This document shows, one piece after another, positions 10,369 through 21,674 of a stretch of 29,012 nt of DNA. The translations under genes and the position numbers were made by a program. This DNA comes from Amphimedon queenslandica. Lineage: Eukaryota; Porifera; Demospongiae; Haplosclerida; Niphatidae. Location of the stretch: contig NW_003546312.1 of the NCBI RefSeq assembly GCF_000090795.2, positions 291,093 through 320,104 of the forward strand. Direction: 5' to 3'. The notes beneath the pieces are model-generated. The model worked only from the letters and a program-made list of their open reading frames with translations. It had not been told where the DNA came from and searched no databases. The stretch's first letter is position 1. The number at the start of each line of letters is the position of its first letter.

Positions 10369-12234
10369 TTAATTGTTAATAGTAACATCATGAGTAATCA
10401 TCCTCTCTTCATTTTTGTCTCTCTCATTAAACATGTGTTCATAATAAGACTCTATCAGTTGCTGTTCATTAATGACTGGGTTTCTTTCACGTCTTTTGTA
10501 CTTTTTGACAGCAAAAACATAACAAATCAGAGCAAGAACACCCAGCACCATGTGCATGGAGTAGAAACCAGCCAAACAGTGTATTGCTCCCCATTTGACA
10601 TCTTGGTTGTATTGCGATTTCATAAATGGCCCAATTATTAATGTAGCCAGTCCATTAAACATAGCTTGAACTGCAAAGAGAAGTCCCATCATGAATCCTT
10701 TGAATATTTCTGGAGTTTGTGCACAAATGAACTCAAGTGCTATAAATCATAGTTATATAGTACATGCATTAATCAATGTTTATCATACCTGCTATTTTTC
10801 CCAACATTTCAGCTAGTGTTAACAATAAGACTGGTATAAACACCAACCCAATATTACTGCTGTTTATGGTTGCATTAGTAGTAGATCTATTGCTGATATT
10901 AGTGGTGCATGTAGAGAAATCTTTTGATTTACTAGTGAGGTCTAAAACAAAAAGACTTATTAAACCAAGTAGCAGCAGCACAACTGCCAGCCCAATTCTC
11001 CTCAAAGTCCGAGGTACATATTTCTGAAGGCAAGGAAGTAGCAGGAACTCGTACACTGGAATGAGAACTGTGATTATTAGTGGGTTAACAATCCAATAAA
11101 AATTATCCAATGGCCAGCACACCTCAATATCTGTAAAGTATGTGCTCTTTTGGATTCGTTTTATGAAGTAGTGAACGCTGCTATAAGACTACAAGAGAGA
11201 AGGTAAGATATACATACAAATACATTTTAAAATCAACTTACTACTAGATACATGAATGAGAATATGCCTATAGCAACAATGGCAAATAGTAGATTTAAGA
11301 ATGACTTCACGTCTTCAACTTGTTCATACTTAAACGGTCCTCCATACATTTCTTTTGCATAGTCTATTCTTTTAGGAGTAAAACTTTCATTGTAAGTAAA
11401 GGCACTACGTAATTCCGGATAAGAATGCCTCCAAGTGTACATGAGTATTTTTCTGATAAGTTGAAATGGATTTGATCTCTTGTAATGCACCTTCAGGATT
11501 CGTCCAAATATAAAATCACTCCCCAGAGCCAGTGAAAGAAGCAATGTACTAACAGTCAGAATAATGAACATGGAATACTCTGTACCATGGGTGTGGGTAT
11601 ACATGCACACAATAACATTCAATATACTCAGAGCCAGAAAACTTATATTTCTTGTCCAGTAGTAATAGCGAATGAATGCACTGGACTGATCTGAAGGTGC
11701 ATCAATGAGATGGTTGAGGCCAAATAGTACTATGTTGACATCAAACCCGGCAAGAGAGATAGCGTTAATTATTAAAACTGCTATCTTCATGCCTAGTGAG
11801 ATGCATATATTTTGAGGTATAAGACTTAGTAGGGCAATACCACCACTGATCCACATTAGCCAAATGGAGTATTTCAGAACACGATAGCGACCCAATTTTG
11901 TGTCTGACAACCAGCCAGCAAGCGGATAGAAGAGATCTGAGAGGACATAGTTTGTGAGAAGAACAAGAAACTCGGATAACCAAAAACTCTCTTGTTTTTG
12001 TTGGTTTTGACTGGTTACTAAACGGAGCACAATGAACTGGTATCCATACACCATAGAGTTCCATAACAAAAGCAAAGCAATAGGTTTCCTGAATAGCAGT
12101 GAGCGTTGGCTCCGAAGGTTAACTGAAAATTTCCTTTTAACTTTCTTTATAGGTTTATGAATTGAGGGGAAAGGGCTCTTTTCTCCTTCTCTTTGAGACA
12201 TGTAGCCAGTTTCGAGTTGTTGTGTTTGCTCCAT
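10369..12234 (-). CDS. SLC15/POT-family (PTR2) transporter-like protein
   Basis: Exons (minus) 12234-11242, 11188-10789 and 10739-10369 give 587 residues with about 12 hydrophobic segments, the usual size for SLC15 proteins. Family features are GWLSDTKLGRYRVL in the loop after TM2-3, GLNHLIDAPSDQSSAFIRYYYW, FYWIVNPLIITVLIPVYEF and ICAQTPEIFKGFMMGL. POT proteins are proton-coupled di/tripeptide carriers. Here TM1 reads LLLWNSMVYGYQF (about residues 55-67), so the ExxER proton-coupling motif is missing. Substrate and coupling are therefore open. A poorly conserved, N-glycosylatable loop lies between the later helices. The ATG at 12234 is the first in frame. Upstream in-frame sequence has no ATG and includes the promoter shared with CATSPER1. 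Confidence 0.85.
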
Positions 12235-12311
12235 TTCCTTGCAGATATTTGGGCGGGGCTCAATTTTAAAGGCGTGGCTGAAAATGAGCCACGCCTCCAA
12301 ATATTATCAAA
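12235..12311. promoter_or_regulatory. Bidirectional promoter, SLC15-like / CATSPER1, with inverted GGCGTGG pair
   Basis: These 77 bp lie between divergent starts. They contain GGGCGGGGC at 12251-12259 and a perfect 10-bp inverted repeat AGGCGTGGCT (12270-12279) / AGCCACGCCT (12287-12296) with a 7-bp loop. The core word equals that of the WDR74/CCDC97 promoter, but the two halves face the other way. Confidence 0.6.
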
Positions 12312-13979
12312 ATGCTCAGCAAAGAAAAAATGCAGAAGTTTGCACCAAAGAAGTGGCTTGAAATTTTGACAGACAAGTAAATGATAAAGTTTTTTTACTC
12401 TAAATTATTTTTTTCTAAAAACAGATTAAGGAAAGCAGCAAAAATCTGTCTACCAAAAGAGAAAGTGTTTCATGTTTATGCAAATGAAGTAGTCACTTAC
12501 AGGAGCTGGTTTGACTATGTCATATTGTTTGTGGTGGTACTTCATTTCCTTTTCATTTGTTTGAATACCTATCCTTCTATTGTTGCCAGGACAAGTAGGT
12601 CAAAAACTAGTCAAAAATATTATAACAGCTGCTCTCATTTCAAATTTAAACACCCCCATCAATGCATGATTACTGTGATCTTTTTGTCACGTCTTCCATT
12701 CTTTCTTTCTATTCAGAGTGGTACTTCATGATAATGAACAGTTTCTTTTTTTCTGTCTACACAGTTGAATGCTCGCTCAGGATTTATGCTTTGCGGCTGG
12801 ACTTTTTCAAAAGCCCATGGAATGTTTTTGGTACACATATGATTGCAAGAATTAAATTTGTGTACCCTCTTTACTAAATGCAGAAGCTTTGCTGTTTTTA
12901 AATATGGCTATTGACTTCATACTGATGATTTCGATTGGAAAGACTCCCGTATCTATTGTATTTTCTGTTATTGGTGCTTTTCTCCCATTGAGAATATTGA
13001 GACTCCTTCGAAAACTCAAGTACATCCACAAAAGTATCTTATGATGATGTTAAATTTTTTTGTAGCTGGTTGGAAAGTCTGAAAGTGATTATGAGCAATG
13101 TGGCACTCAAATCTGTGGCAGCTTTAAGCAGCATCATCTTGCTAACGTCATTGATATTATGTATCTGCCATTAAGAGAAGAAGTTCAGAGAGAGAGAGAG
13201 AGAGAGAAGAAAGCACATCATATAATCAATTTTTCAGTTCCTTGACTTTTTCTAGTTATATTTGCTGTCATAGGTCGTGGTTTATATTCAGAGGTTGATC
13301 CTGATCGGTTTGGCAACTTAGCAAAGGCCTCAATAACTTTATTTCAGCTCCTGACTCTTGATGAGTGGTACTACATGTATGCAGATGTGATTAACAATTA
13401 TCCAAGTAATGGATTGCATGTTGGCTTGAAGCATAGACAGTTTCATTTCAGATTATCAACATATCCTGCTGTACTTGATGCTCTTCATAATTCTAGAGAC
13501 ATTTATATTTTTCAAGTGAAGCAACAAGCCTACAACCTTGTAATGTCTTTTTATTCTCTTTTTGCATTATAGCCTGTTCATTGCTGTGATAGTGGACAAC
13601 TTGGCTGGAGCCACTGAGATAACTAGGAGAAATAAAGCATCCCACGCGCAAGGAAAGGTAGACCAATAATGTAGAAGTTATATTAATTGATATATCATGT
13701 GTATATATAGATTGATGTTGCACCAGACATTTTCAGTGGTGGAATGTTACAAGATGAAGATATGAAACGGCAAACTGTTGATGATTATTATCCTCAGCTT
13801 TCCAATAAGTAAAATAATCTGGAGCTTATTTTGATTTTGCAATTTCCTACAGAGACAAGCTTCTCCATAAGCGTTACTGGCAGTTGATTGCTTCTTTGGA
13901 ACATCAGCTGCACACAACACATAGCCATCAAAAAACACTAAATGAACTAGTGGATCTAGTTGACTTCAGCAAGAACTAA
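12312..13979 (+). CDS. CATSPER1: CatSper1-like sperm cation-channel subunit
   Basis: Ten exons (12312-12376, 12425-12594, 12717-12830, 12884-13019, 13066-13160, 13256-13405, 13452-13515, 13573-13657, 13711-13808, 13853-13979) give 367 residues. It is a single six-helix voltage-gated domain. S1 is near SWFDYVILFVVVLHFLF. S4 carries R153, R156, R159 and K160 in LPLRILRLLRKL. The pore has the CatSper TxDxW motif (LLTLDEW, residues 225-231), and S6 ends LFIAVIVDNL. The C-terminal part (KRYWQLIASLEHQL...LNELVDLVDF) matches the coiled-coil tail of CatSper1 better than those of CatSper2-4. CatSper1-4 form the alkalinisation-gated Ca2+ channel of the sperm flagellum. The long histidine-rich N-terminus of mammals is absent, leaving only about 45 residues before S1. 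A candidate AATAAA lies at 14057-14062. The paralog call is the weakest point. Confidence 0.8.
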
Positions 13980-14155
13980 TGAAAATAACATTATTATTTT
14001 CACCATATAAGTCATATATAATTATTCCATTGCAGTTTTAAAAGATTAATTCTGCAAATAAAAATACATAATTGTCATTTCATCAATGTCCATGCTGTGA
14101 CATAAATAATAATAAAAGTGATGGAGCAGTATTAGTGTGTAAGCACAAGCTGAGG

Positions 14156-15468
<1,313 letters not shown>

Positions 15469-15627
15469 CTTGTTTTAGGGTGTGGTTTGGGCGGGACGAC
15501 ATTGTTAATTACACAGAAGTTTACTGGAATGTCCGGTGATATGGGTGTGGTAATGGGCGTGCACCAGTGACTAAGATTACGGTAATATACTGACGTGCAA
15601 ACTATTTGGCGGGAAAGAGCATGGAAG
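15469..15627. promoter_or_regulatory. Bidirectional promoter region, YIPF4 / EXO1
   Basis: These 159 bp lie between divergent starts. GGGTGTGG occurs at 15478-15485 and again at 15543-15550, GGGCGGG at 15489-15495 and GGGCGTGC at 15555-15562. They belong to the same Sp/KLF-like word family as in the other divergent gaps of this window. Confidence 0.55.
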
Positions 15628-17570
15628 ATGGGTATCAAGAATCTCCTTCCATTTCTCCAGGGAGCCCAAAGGGATGTTCATCTTGCCTCGTTCCGTGGTA
15701 AAACTGCAGCAGTTGATGCCTACTGCTGGCTGCACAGAGGCGCCTACTCCTGCCCGTTTGAGCTGCAGCTCGCAAAGAAAGAAAAAATCCAAAACCTGTA
15801 CAAACTTAAATGCTTTTGATTAATTTTTTAATTTTTATTTAGGCCCCTTCTCAATTTTTGCATGAAGAGAGTCAATCTGTTACGTCAGTATGACATCAAC
15901 CCCATCCTTGTCTTTGATGGAGCCAACCTCCCCATGAAACATGACACAGAGAAAGAGAGAAAAGAGTAAGTAGCCAACGCCCATTTAGCTAACGACCTTT
16001 TATAGGCGTCGAGATAGCTACCGGAAGCAAGGAAAGGCGCTACTTAAAGAAGGGAAGGAGGCCGAGGCTAGAGAATGTTTTCAGAGATGCGTTGAGATAT
16101 CTCCAGAAATTGCTTCGGCATTCATTAACCTTCTATATAAGGAAAAGGTTGAAGTAATAGTTGCTCCTTATGAAGCTGATGCTCAACTGGCCTATCTTGT
16201 TAAAGAAGGACTGGCTGATTTTGTTATTACTGAGGATTCTGATCTCCTGGCATTCGGAGTGTCACAGGTATTATTATTAGAATAATTACAAGAAATATTA
16301 ACAAGAGCCTGCATTAACATGTATTTTCTTACTACATTTAATTAAGTCTTCTCTTCTCTCTCAAAACAATATTTATGCACATGTACATGCACACACACAC
16401 ACACACATCCTGCCATACCTAATATTATTCTACACAGTACCACACACATTTAGAATGCAAATGCAGAACAATAGGAAAACAATAATATTATCATTATTTT
16501 TTATTAATATCACCAAAAACGATGATATTGTATTAATATTATTTTTAGGTTTTCTTCAAGATGAATGACACAGGTCATGGCAAACTAATGGAGCTTAGAG
16601 ATATTGCTAAAGGCAATCCTTCATTAAAAGTTAGTAGTTAGAATTGATTAATGGATTTATTAAATGCTCTAATTGATAGGGTTTTACCCCTGATTCTTTC
16701 CGTCACTTGTGTATATTATGTGGGTGTGACTATCTTCCATCAGTTCACGGTATTGGCCCAGTCACAGCTGCTAAATTAATGAAGAAATGCAACAAAGACC
16801 CTTACAAGGTATGTACATGTACATGTATACTACATGTACATGTATGCCCCAACTGAGTTTGACCCAAGAAAAACTGGAATAACTTTTTATTGGAATGTGG
16901 GATAAGGATGAAGCTTTCATAGGTTTCTTAGTTGCCCAATGCCGTCACAGGATCTCAGTTCTTGGGTCTCTCAGCCCTTGGGAACCCTCAGACAGGGTTC
17001 TCCCTATAAACCCAATGGCATACCAAACCGTCTACCTTATTGTTTACGCAAGAACACGTGGTTGCATGCTTCTTTCTTAAAAAGCTAACAGAGCAAGATC
17101 TTACTTGATAATGATAGCCTTCGTGAAGGCTAGTTGACTCCAGCAGCTATTGTGTACTGTTCATAGACTCTGTAGAGATTTAGCATTTACATATACCTCA
17201 TGCCTTATGGTAATTATGGAGTGGAATTTTGTAGAATTGCATGATTGGAAGGTTTTATTTTGGCAAATTTGTTGTCATGTGCCATTGAGCATGTGCGTCA
17301 ATAGTTAAAAATAGTGGGTTTTATGTTTTATTTTAGCAAATGGTTAAATAGAAGTACCACCACAGGTCATTAGGTATCTCAAAAGTGGTTCCAAGCATAA
17401 AGTACCTCCTGGCTATGAGGAACACTTTCGTCAAGCTGATCAAGCGTTCCTGTACCAGCTGGTGTTTGATCCTAGATCACAGTCACAGGTCAGGCTCAAC
17501 ACACCTCCCCCTGATGTAGAGAAACTTGAATATGCTGGAATGTATCCTTTTCATATGAGAGAAAGAGAGG

Positions 17571-17605
<35 letters not shown>

Positions 17606-19545
17606 GGAGGGAGAGAAGAACCAGGCTATTCTAGACTAAACAAGTTTATTCTTGTAATTTTTAGAATTGTTTTTATTTTTCTTGATGTGTTTGTATAGTT
17701 TTAATTCCCCTTCCAAGCAGGTTGGTCTTGCACGTGGTAACATAAACCCACTGACTCTAGAGGAGATGGACCAGCACTCACCAAAAGTAGAATAATATAA
17801 AAATCAAATACATTGAATCAAGTCTCTTTTTATTTTATTTTCTTATCATTGCTGATCTTTTATTATTTATTATGTGCATATTATTAAGACGATGAATTAT
17901 TATTTAAATAAATTTTTAAACCTTTTATTTTTGTAAAATTATGTCTAGTGTAAAAAGGGTGCGGCTTTTACCAGCTTGCAGCGGCATTCCTCCTGGAGTG
18001 GATCTGTGCTAAGTAGGAGTGGCTCAATATCTCGGCAGACAACTCTGCTACCAGTTTCACAGGAAGCTAAGAAAGATTTTAAGAAATGTCGAACATTAAA
18101 AAGTAATGTTATCAGACAGTAGTGTCTTGAATTATAATTGTAATTACTAGGGGCTTCCCCTGATGAAGATGATGCACTTAGTATGGATGATTTAAAGCTT
18201 TTGTATAGTGAAAAAATGAATAATTCACAGTCAGAGGAGGAAGTGAGAGGGACGGTTCAAGTGTCTAGTAGGAATGTCTTCTCTAAAGTCACTGTCAAAT
18301 CAAAGTAAAAATAATAATAATCAGGGCAGGATTTTCTGCAAAAAGCATGCTTCATGAGCTGACAAGCAGTACATGTACATGTGTACATGGCTTTGGGGCT
18401 ACTTCAAAAATTTATTAAAAGATTAATTTTAATTGGAATCAGCTCAAATTTGCTATACAGCATGTGAACATGAATATGTATCAGAAAAAAGTATAAAAAT
18501 GGATGATTCTCTCTTAGTCATTTTTGGAAAAATTTGGCCAAAGACCCTGTTATAGTACATTGACTTTAGCCCGATTTTTAAGTAACTCTACTATAAAAAA
18601 TTTTTTTAATCTAATTTTGGTTGGAATGAGCTCAAAATTTTTGTACAGCCAGCACAAGAACATGTGTATGTATTAGAAAAAAGGAAAACCTGCATGTATG
18701 TCCAAATCCTGTGGACTTGCTTCAAAATTCAAACCTTAAACCATGCATGATGCATCTCTCTTTCTCTCTCCTCATTTAGGTATTTTGCTAGTAGTACTTC
18801 TAACGTTGACAGTCTGTCTTGTTTAGATGCATTAGCTCAAAATGAGACTCAAAATATAGTAAATGAAAAGGAACCTTCATCAAGCTCAGTCGACTCTGGG
18901 CTTGGGAATGAACTAGACGAGAATGAGAAAGAAAACATTGAATCTGACAATCATGAAATAGAGAGTGACAGCAGTCAAGACGACGAAAAAGACATTAATA
19001 TTAGTGATGACAATGACGATAAAGAAGAAATAAATGATATAAGAACATTTGCTGTTGATGAAGTCTCTGAAATCCTTACCAGTGATGAAGGATTGAACTC
19101 AAAATCCCAACACAGTAAACGTAAACTTTTCACAAGTGAGACTATAGAAACTAAGAGACCTAAACTCTCTGCAAGTACTAGTATTGATGTACCAGATACT
19201 CCTACTGATACTGAGGATTGCTTTATTGTAAAATCATCTCCTTCAACTCTGAAATGTAAAGCAAGTCCTTTACCTTTTAGACTAGGTAAGAAGACCTCTC
19301 ATTTTATATTAAAGCATCACTTTATAGTCTATTGCATGTACTAGTATTAAATTATTGTGTGTGTTTCTTAGGTTTGTCAAGAAAGGCAACACCAAATGCA
19401 AAGTCTTCATTTAAGTCACCACGACTGGCTACTGGCAGCTCATCCTCATCCTTACTATCTTATTTCAGTTATAAACAGTGAGTGAGTTTTATTGTTGTTA
19501 ATTTTTAATGCATTTTTATATTATTTTAGGAAAGATAAATTATGA
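15628..19545 (+). CDS. EXO1: Exonuclease 1 (XPG/FEN1-family 5' nuclease)
   Basis: Exons 15628-15797, 15843-15965, 16006-16267, 16549-16629, 16680-16808, 17366-17541, 17699-17786, 17949-18102, 18151-18304, 18780-19285 and 19372-19477, then probably 19530-19545, give about 654 residues. Without the last splice the stop is at 19479-19481 (650 residues). The N-terminal nuclease begins MGIKNLL, starting at the conserved Met-Gly-Ile. It has metal ligands D30 (AVDAYCW), D82 (VFDG), E154 and D156 ([12 protein letters not shown]), D175 and D177 ([10 protein letters not shown]) and D229 (GCDYL). A helix-hairpin-helix region [12 protein letters not shown] and FLYQLVFDP follow. The second half is acidic and disordered, with nuclear-signal-like KRKLF and KRPKLS, and ends near [13 protein letters not shown]1 resects DNA 5' to 3' in mismatch repair and double-strand break repair. 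The upstream ATG at 15621 is out of frame. Confidence 0.95.
16809..17365 (+). other. Long EXO1 intron 5, no gene seen
   Basis: This 557-bp intron is long for the region. It opens with ACATGTACATGTAT-type palindromic repeats near 16811-16843. The rest is unique-looking sequence of slightly higher GC content, with an open frame of 61 codons at 16895-17080 that resembles no family I know. An old inserted repeat is possible. No repeat ends were found. Confidence 0.4.
17557..17619. repeat. (GA)n microsatellite in EXO1 intron 6
   Basis: An imperfect GA-rich run of about 60 bases. A shorter (AG)n run lies in CATSPER1 intron 5 at about 13187-13208. Short (CA)n runs occur at about 4101-4117, 8529-8546 and 16390-16407. 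Confidence 0.85.
18390..18735 (-). repeat. Dispersed repeat, two copies, in EXO1 intron 9
   Basis: Two tandem diverged copies share GGAAT(C/G)AGCTCAAA...ACATG...TATGTAT(C/T)AGAAAAAAG. The first ends TTTGGCCAAAGACCCTG at 18533-18549, the exact reverse complement of 19606-19622. Read on the minus strand the copies resemble the WDR74 intron 8 repeat. Noncoding. Confidence 0.65.
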
Positions 19546-19605
19546 ATAACGCATTATTTATAATTATTATAATTCAAAAAATAAAAATCAAAAAATAATA
19601 ATATA

Positions 19606-19745
19606 CAGGGTCTTTGGCCAAAAATGAAGAGGAGAAATTCTTAATTTTTATATTTTTCCTGATACATATACATGTTCTTATACTGATTCCAATTATATTT
19701 GGATTTTTTTACAAATTTTTACAGTTGCTACCAACAATACATGTA
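19606..19745 (+). repeat. Inverted copy of the EXO1-intron repeat
   Basis: Begins with CAGGGTCTTTGGCCAAA (19606-19622) and continues through CCTGATACATATACATGTTC and TGATTCCAATTA, all found in reverse complement in EXO1 intron 9. The two copies form a loose inverted pair about 1.1 kb apart. Noncoding. Confidence 0.65.
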
Positions 19746-19893
19746 CACACTATTCTGGACGCCTTGGGACTCAATATACTGTCGTGATTTTAAAAGTATC
19801 TTTATTGTAGAAGACTAGAAGTTCATTAATACACATTTATATTGTATTGGACTTTGCTGTATAATATACAATAATAGAAGGAAGAGGATATCA

Positions 19894-19942
19894 ATGGTCT
19901 TAACTCTAATGACAACTCTAGCCATTTTCACGCTTTCTTCAG
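19894..19942 (+). other. Possible orphan signal-peptide exon of the relic receptor unit
   Basis: ATG followed by a short hydrophobic frame (MVLTLMTTLAIFTLSSG) ends at G|GTGCAA in phase 1. That is the same phase and the same SSG ending as exon 1 of receptor units A and B. It lies about 490 bp before the relic exon 2. The sequence is not similar to exon 1 of A or B, so this could be chance. Confidence 0.3.
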
Positions 19943-20428
19943 GTGCAAATGAACAAATATTCTGATAGTCTAAATGTAATTAGAAATTGACAAGCTGATG
20001 ATTTAGTCTCACGGCGCCAGACCACACCACGGAGGGTGTAGTCTGCATAGCCCTGCAAGACTATTGGTGATGATTCTGATCATATCTATACGGCTCTGGT
20101 GTAGATCTGTAGTCTAAAAATTTAGGGGCAGGTTTCCAGACTACATATTTTGATGTGAACTGAAAGTGTACACATGTATTCATTGAGATACAAAACTTAC
20201 ATGTGCATGGTTTAAGTCATATGCATTTGTCACAATAAATGTGTTATTGTTTTCAATTGTCATGTAGCTTATGTTAATGAAAAATAAACTAATTTCAATG
20301 AGTGACACATATACATCTTATGCACTTTGCTTGTGTAAAAGAAAACCGTCATGTATATAGTTTCAATTTGTCAAAACATAACAAAACTGTAACCTATAGT
20401 TTTATTCATTTTATTGTTAAAATGGCAG
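19943..20428. other. Intergenic stretch before the relic unit
   Basis: No gene seen. A stretch at about 20010-20145 is locally richer in GC and has short inverted words (GTAGTCTG near 20039, CAGACTAC near 20137), perhaps part of an old element. Confidence 0.35.
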
Positions 20429-20770
20429 TATCAGGAGTGAGGCATGGTGGAATCTGTTATACTAATGGATCGTATTTTTGGGATAGTAGTGTCAATGGAG
20501 TTTCTAAAGCTATATCGTGTGTTACGTGGTACTAATCTAACTACTGGTCAGTGGGTTAGAGTTGCTGATCCTGATGATCCTGTTGACTGTAACAGTAATA
20601 ATGACAGTGATCCTTTTTGCTGTACCAATGTCGCTTCACCTGATGCTAATCTTAGTCTTTATCTTGCTCAGTCACTACCAGTAGCTCAAGAAGGCTGGTA
20701 CAAGTGTTGTCTACCCACTAACATTTGCAGCATTTTTATTCTAGTGTTACTATCTAATCAAGTTCAGTAT
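20429..20770 (+). pseudogene. Relic (unit 0) of the FN3 receptor family, exon 2 only
   Basis: About 280 bp (20442-20720) match exon 2 of unit B, coding for the first extracellular domain (GICYTNGSYFW, then TTGQWVRVADPDDPVDCNSN and GWYKCCLPTN). It is broken in two ways. Near 20519-20535 it lacks two bases relative to B (CGTGG against the longer ATACCTGG), which shifts the frame to a stop. After CTACCCACT at about 20720 the sequence jumps straight to the 3' flank of the family (similar to 25295-25343). All FN3, membrane and tail exons are therefore lost. A phase-1 acceptor before 20429 (GGCAG|TA) would keep the exon start in phase. It shows that the array once had at least three units. Confidence 0.8.
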
Positions 20771-21674
20771 TAAAACAATGAACAATAGCTAACAGAAACT
20801 GCTGTATAAAGAAAATGCCTTATTAGGAGCTTCTGTCAAGTTCTGTGAAAAACACTGGCAAGATGGAAAATATCTCTTTCAATGCTTGCCAGTTGCCACT
20901 ACCTAAACCTATTTCTTTCAGAATTAATTGATTTCCTTGTGAGGTTCAACTACTTTTCTTTAAAATCATAAAGAAGATACACATGTACAAAATAAAACAA
21001 CTTCATTAACCTATGATGATAATAATAGCATTTTATAATATTTATTTATTTTGGTTTTATGGCTTTTTGTTGTGTTTGTCTCCTGTTTCTCTTTTTCTTT
21101 CCTTATGGGGTTTCCCTTTTAGTCTCTCTCTTTTGTCCTGATTGAGTCATTATTCTTGTAATAATAATAATAATAATAATGCATGCCAGCATAACAAATA
21201 ACAACAACAATTCAAAAATGAAGATATAATAGTAAGGAAACAAGATACAGGGTCAAAAATTACTTAATACTCAAAAACAAAACAGGAATGTATTATAAGT
21301 AACGTATATACTCTCCCTAAAATGCAGTGAGAAGAGATTGCCTGTTGGTTTATTATAAGTAAAAACATGCACTGTCTCTACTACTGTATGTCCTATTGAA
21401 GTTTGTCTATTATAATATTGTGTTCATAAATGTCATGTGATCATCATGAGCTTGATCTGTGGGCGGGTAAGTATCTCTTAGTGAGGTGGTCAGGGTTGTG
21501 TTTGTGTTGGTGTATAATATTTATGCTGCCATCTGGCTCCATAACTGCTTTGACTTGAATTATCCCATTAGAACTACACTAAGTCTATTTACAAAACTAG
21601 ACCTACATTTATTTGCTGAGCTATCACAACAGTTTCAGATGATTTGATAAACACAGACATTTCTTTGGTCAACA
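20771..21674. repeat. Duplicated intergenic block upstream of receptor unit A
   Basis: Three parts recur before unit B: about 20860-21012 (with 25480-25635), 21318-21560 (with 25805-26062) and 21580-21674 (with about 26445-26540, ending at the start codon). The block thus holds the 3' flank of the previous unit and the promoter of the next. A (TAA)n run lies near 21160-21180. No gene is seen. Confidence 0.75.

Noticed and set aside
12235..12300. N-terminal extension of the SLC15-like gene to 12300
   Set aside because: It relies on a non-ATG start and covers the promoter inverted repeat.
15595..15627. Upstream start for EXO1
   Set aside because: Non-ATG start. The family needs Met-Gly-Ile at the true N-terminus, which is at 15628.
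16895..17080. 61-codon open frame in EXO1 intron 5
   Set aside because: Lies inside an intron between two well-supported exons, with no recognisable product.
17557..17619. GA-repeat frame giving an Arg/Glu-rich peptide
   Set aside because: A microsatellite in an intron.
20010..20145. Possible small inverted-repeat element before the relic unit
   Set aside because: Only 8-base inverted words were found, too short to separate from chance.
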